NCBI GenBank assembly: GCA_943332745.1
Contig: CALQQQ010000011.1
Span: 1 to 12,727, forward strand
DNA: 12,727 nucleotides
Direction of reading: 5' to 3'
From: Opitutus sp. GAS368
GTDB taxonomy: Bacteria; Verrucomicrobiota; Verrucomicrobiae; Opitutales; UBA953
The notes beneath the pieces are model-generated. The model had not been told where the DNA came from. It made no database searches and saw nothing but the letters and a program-made list of their open reading frames with translations. Shown here in pieces: positions 7,944-12,727 of this stretch; position 1 is the first letter of the stretch, and each line of letters starts with the position of its first letter. The translations under genes and the position numbers were made by a program.

Positions 7944-7999
7944 GCAACAAACCCGCAGGCGAGGGGTCAAACTACTCACAGACCCCGCGTTTTGGTTGC
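7944..7999 (+). other. Long imperfect hairpin between the HAD gene and the acs operon
   Basis: Starting right after the HAD stop, 7944-7956 pairs with 7987-7999 (10 of 13 positions), and GGGGTC (7963-7968) pairs perfectly with GACCCC (7981-7986). The terminal loop is 12 bases, with a 6-base bulge on the left arm. There is no following T run, so it is not a standard intrinsic terminator. It may be an RNA processing or stability structure, or part of the leader of the acs transcript, which begins 44 bases later at the protein level. Confidence 0.5.
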
Positions 8000-8043
8000 C
8001 CTCCCGCGACCCGTCGGGTTCAAATTCACACCCCGTCCACCCC

Positions 8044-8169
8044 ATGGCACCTTTCGCGGCTGTTCACGCCCTCGACCCTGATATCACCGACAGCCCCTGG
8101 CTCGTCCTCGCGCTCGCTATCCTCGTCGCCTTCTCGGTCTATCTCATCCTTCGCTCTAAACGTAAATAA
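8044..8169 (+). CDS. 41-residue single-pass membrane protein ahead of acs
   Basis: This is a small open frame with ATG at 8044 and TAA at 8167-8169, one base before the acs ATG. It begins MAPFAAVHALDPDITDSPW. A hydrophobic stretch over about residues 18-37 (LVLALAILVAFSVYLIL) forms a single transmembrane helix, and the protein ends in the basic tail RSKRK. By the positive-inside rule the C-terminus faces the cytoplasm. I do not recognise a family. The tight coupling suggests co-translation with acetyl-CoA synthetase, possibly tethering Acs or an acetate transporter at the membrane (inference). The frame is open further upstream into the HAD gene, but 8044 is the only start that fits a membrane protein. 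No Shine-Dalgarno is seen. Confidence 0.65.
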   Translation: MAPFAAVHALDPDITDSPWLVLALAILVAFSVYLILRSKRK

Positions 8170-8170
8170 C

Positions 8171-10213
8171 ATGGCCAACACCCCTCAAAACTCCGACGCC
8201 AACGAAGAAATCGACGACGTCAAGAAGGCCAGCGCCGAAGGCTTCGGCTCCAACGAGCAGGTCTTCCCGCCCAGCGCTGCGTTTGTCGCCCAGGCCCGCG
8301 TCAAGGGCATGGACGGTTACACCGCCCTCTATAACCGCTCGATCCAGGACCCGGATGGTTTCTGGGCCGATGAAGCGAAGGAGCTGACCTGGTTCCAGCC
8401 GTGGACCAAGGTCGTCGACGAATCGAAGAAGCCGTTCTTCCGCTGGTTCGTGGACGGCAAGACCAACGTCGCCTACAACTGCCTCGACGCGCAGGTCGCG
8501 AAGGGCCTCGGGGACAAGGTTGCGATCGTCTACGAAGGCGAGCCCACTGCCGACGGTAAAGCCGTCGAGGTCCGCCGCATCACCTATCGTCAGCTCCTCG
8601 CCGAAGTCAGCCGCTTCGCCAATGTGCTCAAGGGCATGGGCCTGCAGCGCGGCGACACGGTCGCGATTTACATGCCGATGGTCCCCGAGCTCGCGATGGC
8701 CGTCCTGGCCTGCGCCCGACTCGGCATCGTCCACTCGGTCGTCTTCGGCGGCTTCTCCGCCGAGTCCATCCGCGACCGCGTCAACGACGCAAAGTCGAAG
8801 GCGGTCATCACGATGGATGGCGGCTACCGCCGCGGTAAATTCCTCCCGCTCAAGCAGACGGTCGACGAAGGCGTGAAGGATTGCCCGACCTGCGCCCACG
8901 TGCTCGTGCTCCAGCGTCACCCGGGCAAGCCCGACGCGGGCTGCGTCATGCAGGCCGGCCGCGATGTCTGGTCTCACGAGGCCGCCGCCAAGGTCACCGA
9001 CCAGTGCGAAGCGGTCCAACAGGAGGCTAATGAGATGCTCTTCCTGCTCTACACTTCCGGCTCCACCGGCAAGCCGAAGGGTATCATGCACAGCGTGGGC
9101 GGCTACATGGTCCACGCCTACTCGACGAACAAGTATGTCTTCGACCTCCGTGCCGACGACCTCTTCTGGTGCACGGCCGACGTGGGTTGGGTCACCGGCC
9201 ACACTTATGTGGTCTACGGTCCGCTGCTCAACGGATCCACGGTGTTGATGTACGAAGGCGCGCCCGACGCGCCCGACTTCGGACGCTTCTGGAAGATTAT
9301 CCAGGACCATAAAGTCACGGTGTTCTACACGGCTCCGACCGCGATCCGCGCCTTCATGAAGTGGGGCGACGAGTGGGTGAAGAAGCACGACCTCTCCTCG
9401 CTGCGCCTCCTCGGCTCCGTCGGCGAACCAATCAACCCGGAAGCTTGGCTCTGGTACCATCGCAACATCGGCGCCGAACGCTGTCCGATCGTTGACACCT
9501 GGTGGCAGACCGAGACCGGCGGCCACATGATCACTCCGATGCCTGGTTGCACGCCCACGAAGCCCGGTTCGGCCACGCTACCCTTCTTTGGCGTCGACGC
9601 CGCCGTCCTCGATGAGAACGGCAACGAAACCGACCATGGTATCCTCGCGATTCGCAAGCCTTGGCCCGGCATCACGCAGGGTATCTTCGGCGATGAACAG
9701 CGCTACGTGGATACCTACTGGAACCGCTGGGGCGGCAAGTATTACTTCCCCGGTGACGGCGCCATCCGCGACAAGGACGGCTACCTCTGGATCACTGGCC
9801 GTGTCGACGACGTGGTCAACGTCTCCGGTCACCGCATCGGCACGGCCGAGCTGGAAGCGATCTTCATCGAGGACGCGGCGGTCGCCGAGTCCGCCGTCAT
9901 CGGCGTGAAGCACGACCTCAAGGGCCAGGGCCTGATGGCCTTCGTCATCCTGAAGTCTGCTGCCGCCCAGACGGTCAACGAAGCCGACCTCGCCAAGAAG
10001 CTCAACGGGATGGTCGATGCCAAGATCGGTAAGTTCGCCCGCCCGGAGCGTATCGTCTTCGTCCCGGATCTACCCAAGACCCGCTCGGGTAAGATCATGC
10101 GCCGCCTCCTCCGCGACATCTCGGAAGGCCGCGAACTCGGCAATGTCTCCACCCTGGCCGATCCGGCCGTGGTCGAAGCTATCCGCGCGAAGTTCAACGC
10201 TCCTAAGGCCTGA
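8171..10213 (+). CDS. acs: Acetyl-CoA synthetase (AMP-forming)
   Basis: This cytoplasmic enzyme makes acetyl-CoA from acetate, ATP and CoA through acetyl-AMP. It has 680 residues, about 30 more than usual, with the excess in a polar, acidic N-terminal extension. The ATP-binding P-loop is YTSGSTGKPKG (294-304). DTWWQTETGG begins at 442, and its tandem Trp includes the residue that limits the acyl pocket to acetate, arguing against a propionyl- or longer-chain ligase. The hinge/CoA region is ITGRVDDVVNVSGHRIG from 541. K641 in PKTRSGKIMRR is the catalytic lysine, and in this family it is the site of reversible acetylation (Pat/CobB-type control). Whether that control operates here cannot be seen. 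The gene follows the 41-residue membrane ORF by one base and ends at a strong terminator. Confidence 0.97.
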   Translation: MANTPQNSDANEEIDDVKKASAEGFGSNEQVFPPSAAFVAQARVKGMDGYTALYNRSIQDPDGFWADEAKELTWFQPWTKVVDESKKPFFRWFVDGKTNVAYNCLDAQVAKGLGDKVAIVYEGEPTADGKAVEVRRITYRQLLAEVSRFANVLKGMGLQRGDTVAIYMPMVPELAMAVLACARLGIVHSVVFGGFSAESIRDRVNDAKSKAVITMDGGYRRGKFLPLKQTVDEGVKDCPTCAHVLVLQRHPGKPDAGCVMQAGRDVWSHEAAAKVTDQCEAVQQEANEMLFLLYTSGSTGKPKGIMHSVGGYMVHAYSTNKYVFDLRADDLFWCTADVGWVTGHTYVVYGPLLNGSTVLMYEGAPDAPDFGRFWKIIQDHKVTVFYTAPTAIRAFMKWGDEWVKKHDLSSLRLLGSVGEPINPEAWLWYHRNIGAERCPIVDTWWQTETGGHMITPMPGCTPTKPGSATLPFFGVDAAVLDENGNETDHGILAIRKPWPGITQGIFGDEQRYVDTYWNRWGGKYYFPGDGAIRDKDGYLWITGRVDDVVNVSGHRIGTAELEAIFIEDAAVAESAVIGVKHDLKGQGLMAFVILKSAAAQTVNEADLAKKLNGMVDAKIGKFARPERIVFVPDLPKTRSGKIMRRLLRDISEGRELGNVSTLADPAVVEAIRAKFNAPKA

Positions 10214-10234
10214 GTTTAAAATCCGGTCCTTAGC

Positions 10235-10262
10235 AAAACCCCGACACCCGTCGGGGTTTTTT
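10235..10262 (+). terminator. Intrinsic terminator of the acs operon
   Basis: A perfect 10-bp stem, AAAACCCCGA (10235-10244) with TCGGGGTTTT (10251-10260), encloses a 6-base loop and runs into a T tract (10257-10262). It lies 21 bases after the acs stop. The A/T flanks make it work to some extent on both strands. Confidence 0.93.
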
Positions 10263-10280
10263 GTTTAAAGATATAAACCC

Positions 10281-10379
10281 AAAGGGAGACCGGAGACCGG
10301 ATGATTAGCTGGGGTGCCTTGAGGCAGGGGCGCGACTGCGGTGGCCCGTAGCATCCTATTCGGTTTCCGGTCTCCCTTT
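10281..10379. repeat. 99-base element with terminal inverted repeats
   Basis: The ends are perfect 13-bp inverted repeats (AAAGGGAGACCGG at 10281-10293, its complement at 10367-10379). Pairing continues with few mismatches to about 20 bp. The left arm contains AGACCGG twice in tandem (10287-10300). The roughly 66-base interior holds a further small hairpin (TGCC-TTGA-GGCA) and no credible gene. The layout fits a MITE-like or large-hairpin intergenic repeat. I see no target-site duplication, and the interior is not recognised. Confidence 0.6.
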
Positions 10380-10398
10380 GAGTTCGCCCCATGCCTTT

Positions 10399-10424
10399 GG
10401 TAGGGCTGGCTCTCCGAGCCCGCC
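10399..10424 (+). repeat. REP-like element a (GGTAG head, plus strand)
   Basis: GGTAG (10399-10403) is directly followed by a 9-bp stem, GGCTGGCTC with GAGCCCGCC (one mismatch), around the loop TCC. It is the only one of the five elements whose head points along the plus strand. It pairs with element b to form an inverted doublet. Confidence 0.7.
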
Positions 10425-10461
10425 GTTGAGCCGAGCGAGATGCGCATCTCTGTCCGCCAAC

Positions 10462-10487
10462 GGACGGCTCGGAGAGCCGTCCCTACC
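10462..10487 (-). repeat. REP-like element b (GGTAG head, minus strand)
   Basis: Read on the minus strand, GGTAG is followed by a perfect 9-bp stem, GGACGGCTC with GAGCCGTCC, and the loop TCC. Compared with element a, the first pairs of the stem have changed on both sides (GGC/GCC to GGA/TCC), so pairing is kept. Confidence 0.75.
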
Positions 10488-10496
10488 AAGACAGGT

Positions 10497-10522
10497 GGAT
10501 GCGATGTCATCGCATCCCTACC
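10497..10522 (-). repeat. REP-like element c (GGTAG head, minus strand)
   Basis: Read on the minus strand, GGTAG is followed by a perfect 9-bp stem, GGATGCGAT with ATCGCATCC, and the loop GAC. It is identical over all 26 bases to element d at 11814-11839, about 1.3 kb away. It sits 9 bases from element b, in the same orientation. Confidence 0.75.
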
Positions 10523-10535
10523 CCGCCCGCGACCT

Positions 10536-10563
10536 GCCACCCGGGGCTGCCACCCGCCACCCG
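10536..10563. repeat. 28-base direct repeat, copy 1 (GCCACCC-rich)
   Basis: This is identical over 28 bases to 11860-11887. It is built from three GCCACCCG units with a GGGCT insert. Both copies follow a c/d-type REP-like element, after 13 bases here and 20 bases in the second copy. The redoxin gene lies between the two copies. Confidence 0.75.
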
Positions 10564-10593
10564 TATCGGCGACTTAGCCTGTGATGTGTTCCC

Positions 10594-10614
10594 AACCGCC
10601 AACCGCTAACCGCC
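10594..10614. repeat. Three tandem heptamers AACCGCC/T
   Basis: AACCGCC, AACCGCT and AACCGCC lie head to tail, 57 bases before the redoxin start. The surrounding 10523-10671 stretch is strongly C-rich on the plus strand and has no gene or clear promoter. Function unknown. Confidence 0.4.
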
Positions 10615-10671
10615 ACCACCTTCCGACAACCCCATCTTGCCTCCCATCATCCTCGACCCAAACTCATTCCC

Positions 10672-11796
10672 ATGCGCGCCCTGCTCCTGTTGCTGCTCAC
10701 GGCCACCCTTTCCGCCGCCGGCTTGAAAGTCGGCGACCCCGCTCCCGCCGCGCGCCCGGAGTCGATGCTCCAAGGCGAGGCGGTGAAGGAATTCAAGAAG
10801 GGCGAGATCTACGTCTTCGAATGCTGGGCGAGCTGGTGCGGCCCGTGCGTCGCCGCGATTCCGCATCTGGATGACCTCCACAGGAAGATGGGCAAGAAGG
10901 GCGTGGTTATCACCGGTGTCAACGTGTGGGAAGCCGAACGTGATGCGGCTTCAGCCCAACGCGCGAAAGATTTTCTCAAGTCCCAAGGCGACAAGATGTC
11001 CTACCGCGTCGCCCTTGGCGGCAAGGCCTTCATCAAGGATTGGCTCGAAGCAGCCGAGGTGAGCGGTATCCCCCACGCGTTCGTGATCGCCGACGGTAAG
11101 GTTGCCTGGATGGGCCACCCGATACAGCTCACCCCGGAAATCATCGGCGACCTCCTCACGGGCACGCCCCTCGCCGCCGCCGCGCCGATCGCCGACAAGA
11201 TCCCGCAGCGTCGCCTGAGCAAGCCGGCCGTCCCCGCCTCAAAGGCGTCCGGCGACCCGGAGATGCTCGCCGCGCAAGCGAAGCTCGACGCGCTCTCCGA
11301 AGCGATGGGCCGACGCGATTGGGATGCCGCCGAGAAGGCCCTCCCGGCCGCCGCCGGCGTCCTGCCCCCTCAGGAAGGAAAGGAAATGCGCGAATCCATC
11401 GAGGCGCAGATCGGCCTCGGCCGCGGCGACCCCACGAAACTCTACGCGCAGCTGAAGCGCGTCGCCGACGAGGAGTCCGACGACGCTGAAGCCATGAACG
11501 AAATCGCCTGGCGGCTCATCACTATGAAAGCCTTCCAGGGTAAGCTGAACCTCCCGCTCGCCGAGAAATGTGCGGTCCAAGCGGTGAAACTCACGAAGGA
11601 AGAGCACCCCGATAAGCTCGATACACTCGCCCGCCTCCGCTGGCTCCAAGGTAAAAAGGAAGAAGCCATCCGCTGGCAGATTAAGGCTGTCGACAAGTGC
11701 CCGACCCCGGAGATGAAGGCGCTCCTGCAGAAGACCCTCGATGCGCTGCTTAAGGGCGTCCTGCCTCCGGCCGACGACGAAGACGAAGGGCGCTGA
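10672..11796 (+). CDS. Secreted TlpA/ResA-like redoxin with C-terminal helical (TPR-like) domain
   Basis: This is a 374-residue exported thiol-disulfide protein. A Sec signal peptide lies at 1-15 (MRALLLLLLTATLSA). The thioredoxin fold spans about 18-165, with the active site WCGPC (55-59), an extra C51 just before it, and the cis-Pro in SGIPHAFV (P134). The GDPAP start and the KVAWMGHP end are typical of TlpA-type redoxins. A low-complexity Ala/Pro linker covers about 167-200. Residues about 200-360 are helical and resemble TPR repeats (LAEKCAVQAVKL, TLARLRWLQGKKEEAIRWQIKAV), followed by an acidic tail, DDEDEGR. Its likely role is reducing or rearranging disulfides in the cell envelope, with the helical part binding a partner (inference). 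It stands alone between two repeat islands, and no Shine-Dalgarno precedes the ATG. Confidence 0.85.
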   Translation: MRALLLLLLTATLSAAGLKVGDPAPAARPESMLQGEAVKEFKKGEIYVFECWASWCGPCVAAIPHLDDLHRKMGKKGVVITGVNVWEAERDAASAQRAKDFLKSQGDKMSYRVALGGKAFIKDWLEAAEVSGIPHAFVIADGKVAWMGHPIQLTPEIIGDLLTGTPLAAAAPIADKIPQRRLSKPAVPASKASGDPEMLAAQAKLDALSEAMGRRDWDAAEKALPAAAGVLPPQEGKEMRESIEAQIGLGRGDPTKLYAQLKRVADEESDDAEAMNEIAWRLITMKAFQGKLNLPLAEKCAVQAVKLTKEEHPDKLDTLARLRWLQGKKEEAIRWQIKAVDKCPTPEMKALLQKTLDALLKGVLPPADDEDEGR

Positions 11797-11813
11797 GCAG
11801 GCCTCCACGACGC

Positions 11814-11839
11814 GGATGCGATGTCATCGCATCCCTACC
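11814..11839 (-). repeat. REP-like element d (identical to c)
   Basis: All 26 bases match element c: GGTAG head on the minus strand, stem GGATGCGAT/ATCGCATCC, loop GAC. It begins 17 bases after the redoxin stop. The bases around it differ from those around c, so the shared unit is the element itself. Confidence 0.75.
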
Positions 11840-11859
11840 TGATACCACTCCCACCACCA

Positions 11860-11887
11860 GCCACCCGGGGCTGCCACCCGCCACCCG
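11860..11887. repeat. 28-base direct repeat, copy 2 (GCCACCC-rich)
   Basis: This is the second exact copy of the 28-base segment at 10536-10563, in the same orientation and again downstream of a c/d-type REP-like element. Together with c and d it makes a two-part module on each side of the redoxin gene. Confidence 0.75.
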
Positions 11888-11899
11888 AAGTTTGTATCC

Positions 11900-11948
11900 C
11901 ACTTTTGCACCTTTGCACAGGCCGTAGGCCGATTTGCACTTTTGCACC
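11900..11948. repeat. TTTGCAC iteron cluster
   Basis: TTTGCAC occurs four times (11904, 11912, 11933, 11941). Centre-to-centre steps are 8, 21 and 8 bases, so the cluster is two pairs. The longer unit CACTTTTGCACC is present exactly twice (11900-11911, 11937-11948). Between the pairs is a small GGCC-GTA-GGCC hairpin (11920-11930). It lies 58 bases ahead of the following gene. It could be a binding site for a dimeric regulator of that gene, or simply one more repeat in the island. Confidence 0.5.
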
Positions 11949-11950
11949 TA

Positions 11951-11976
11951 GGACAGCACGTGGTGCTGTCCCTACC
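11951..11976 (-). repeat. REP-like element e (GGTAG head, minus strand)
   Basis: Read on the minus strand, GGTAG is followed by a perfect 9-bp stem, GGACAGCAC with GTGCTGTCC, and the loop CAC. The 26-base length and head match elements a-d, while the stem word is new. It lies 30 bases before the next start codon. Confidence 0.75.
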
Positions 11977-12006
11977 CCAACCCCTACCCCTGCCCCTCTT
12001 CAGCCC

Positions 12007-12727
12007 ATGCTCCCCCGCCGCGACTTCCTCAAACTCTCCGCTCTCGCCTCGCTCGGTGCGCTCGCAGGTTGCGCGACCACACCATCGACGGCACGCATCC
12101 GCCCGATCACCCGTGGTCCGAAATTCCACTGGCGCGGCTACTACGACAAGTTCCTGTTCTCGGCTGATGACCGCTTCGTGCTCGCCAACGAGGTCGACTT
12201 CGAAGGCCGCTCACCGACGAAGGCTGACTCTATCCGGGTCGGAATGGTCGACACGCAGGATAATGACCGCTGGATCGACCTCGGCGGCTCCAATGCCTGG
12301 AACTGGCAGCAAGGCTGCATGCTGCAGTGGGTGCCGGGCTCCGATCGCGACGTGGCCTGGAACGACCGCGAAGGCGGCCAGTTCGTGACCCGCGTGCTCG
12401 ACGTGAAGTCCGGCCGCACCCGCACCCTGCCTCATCCTTTCTATACGTTCAGTCCGGACGGCAAGACGGCCTTCGCGCCCGACTTCGCCCGCCTCGACGT
12501 CACTCGCCCGGGCTATGGCTACGCGACGGGCGCGGATCGCGACATCTGGAAGCTCAAGCCGGCCCCTGATGACATCGGCATCTGGAGCATGGACGTCGCC
12601 ACGGGCAAGCAGCGCCTGCTCTTCTCGCTCGCCGAGGCGGCGAAGATTCCGTTCACCGGCCCGGCGAACGTCGCCTTCAAGCTAGGCGCGGTCCATTGGT
12701 TTAATCACCTGCTCTGCAACACCGACG
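12007..12727 (+). CDS. Tat-exported lipoprotein with TolB/WD40-like propeller (partial)
   Basis: The first 240 residues are present and the gene runs off the window. The start carries a twin-arginine motif (PRRDFLK, R4-R5), a hydrophobic stretch, and the lipobox LAGC with C22. This predicts a folded protein exported by Tat and then lipid-anchored. The mature part has repeating beta-blade segments with S-x-D-G/D-x motifs (FSADDRFVLANEVD, TFSPDGKTAF), blade ends such as VLDVKSGRTRTL and SMDVATGKQRLL, and a Trp-rich WNWQQGCMLQW. This resembles PD40/TolB-like propellers and oligogalacturonate-lyase-like propellers. I cannot assign an activity. The ATG at 12007 is chosen because it starts a complete Tat signal. 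There is no Shine-Dalgarno. Upstream lie the TTTGCAC cluster and REP-like element e. Confidence 0.8.
   Translation, partial: MLPRRDFLKLSALASLGALAGCATTPSTARIRPITRGPKFHWRGYYDKFLFSADDRFVLANEVDFEGRSPTKADSIRVGMVDTQDNDRWIDLGGSNAWNWQQGCMLQWVPGSDRDVAWNDREGGQFVTRVLDVKSGRTRTLPHPFYTFSPDGKTAFAPDFARLDVTRPGYGYATGADRDIWKLKPAPDDIGIWSMDVATGKQRLLFSLAEAAKIPFTGPANVAFKLGAVHWFNHLLCNTD

Larger units (their letters stand above)
10397..10489. repeat. REPIN-like inverted doublet of elements a and b
   Basis: Two REP-like elements lie head-outward in inverted orientation, 37 bases apart. The arms TTGGTAGGG (from 10397) and CCCTACCAA (to 10489) extend beyond the elements themselves. The exact centre is a perfect 14-base palindrome, GAGATGCGCATCTC (10437-10450). 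The whole 93 bases can fold as one long imperfect hairpin. Known REPINs have this same plan: two inverted REPs with a short spacer, propagated as single-stranded hairpins by RAYT transposases. No transposase gene is in the window. Confidence 0.65.

Noticed and set aside
7861..8043. Upstream extension of the 41-residue membrane ORF to 7861.
   Set aside because: It would overlap the end of the HAD gene in another frame and run through the hairpin region; the ATG at 8044 is a simpler start.
8156..9526. Long open frame on the minus strand opposite acs (456 codons).
   Set aside because: It lies wholly antisense to the secure acs gene. Its composition (runs of Val, Asp, Arg, His) has no recognisable domain, and high GC at third positions opens such frames. 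The same holds for frames antisense to clpX, hisD and the secreted proteins.
10265..10540. Minus-strand open frame of 91 codons in the first repeat island.
   Set aside because: It is translated from the inverted-repeat element, the REPIN-like doublet and element c. The peptide RDAMTSHP comes from the c/d hairpin and reappears in a frame at 11750-11947, showing it is repeat-derived rather than a gene.
10672..11796. Redoxin gene as cargo of a transposon bounded by the flanking repeats.
   Set aside because: The flanking copies are short direct repeats of REP type with no transposase and no target duplication. Composition and codon use of the gene match its neighbours, so a mobile element is not supported; only the duplicated module is reported.
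10399..11976. Possible CRISPR array from the repeated hairpins.
   Set aside because: The repeats are in both orientations, differ in stem sequence, are irregularly spaced and are split by a gene. There are no cas genes.
11750..12129. Two minus-strand open frames in the second repeat island (11750-11947 and 11824-12129).
   Set aside because: They consist of translated REP-like elements, the 28-base repeat and the TTTGCAC cluster. One also runs antisense into the Tat lipoprotein gene.
1..12727. Anti-phage defence, secondary-metabolite cluster or prophage genes.
   Set aside because: Every sizeable gene falls in a housekeeping or envelope family, and none shows nuclease, toxin, methyltransferase, NRPS/PKS or phage structural motifs.

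Overview
The window is GC-rich and almost fully coding. It reads as chromosomal DNA of a free-living bacterium, most likely a Verrucomicrobiota member (Opitutales-like). That placement is an inference from three things: strong C/G-ending codon use, secreted proteins of unnamed kinds, and repeat-rich intergenic islands. Only one gene has an obvious Shine-Dalgarno sequence. I see no rRNA, tRNA, CRISPR array, phage or recognisable transposase gene.

Layout. (1) 1-4276, plus strand: the tail of clpP, then clpX, hisA, a secreted LolA-like protein and hisD. Gaps are 4-5 bases except 73 bases after hisA. (2) 4284-5057, minus strand: a HisN-type histidinol-phosphatase, convergent with hisD. (3) 5147-7943, plus: a secreted propeller-like protein of unknown function, a DUF2071 protein, and a HAD phosphatase whose start overlaps the DUF2071 stop. 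(4) 8044-10213, plus: a 41-residue single-pass membrane protein one base ahead of acs (acetyl-CoA synthetase), closed by a clear intrinsic terminator. (5) 10264-10671 and 11797-12006: two repeat islands either side of a secreted redoxin/TPR gene. (6) 12007 to the end: the start of a Tat-exported lipoprotein with a TolB-like propeller.

Functional links. ClpP and ClpX form one protease. HisA, HisD and HisN are three steps of histidine synthesis, brought together beside a proteolysis operon rather than in a classical his operon. Acs activates acetate, and its small membrane neighbour is a candidate for an undescribed partner.

The most interesting signal is in the two islands. Five 26-base elements share one architecture: a GGTAG head directly followed by a 9-bp stem with a 3-base loop. 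The stem words differ, but pairing is kept. This matches the REP elements mobilised by RAYT (REP-associated tyrosine) transposases. One inverted pair forms a REPIN-like doublet. A separate 99-base inverted-repeat element and a TTTGCAC iteron cluster lie in the same islands.
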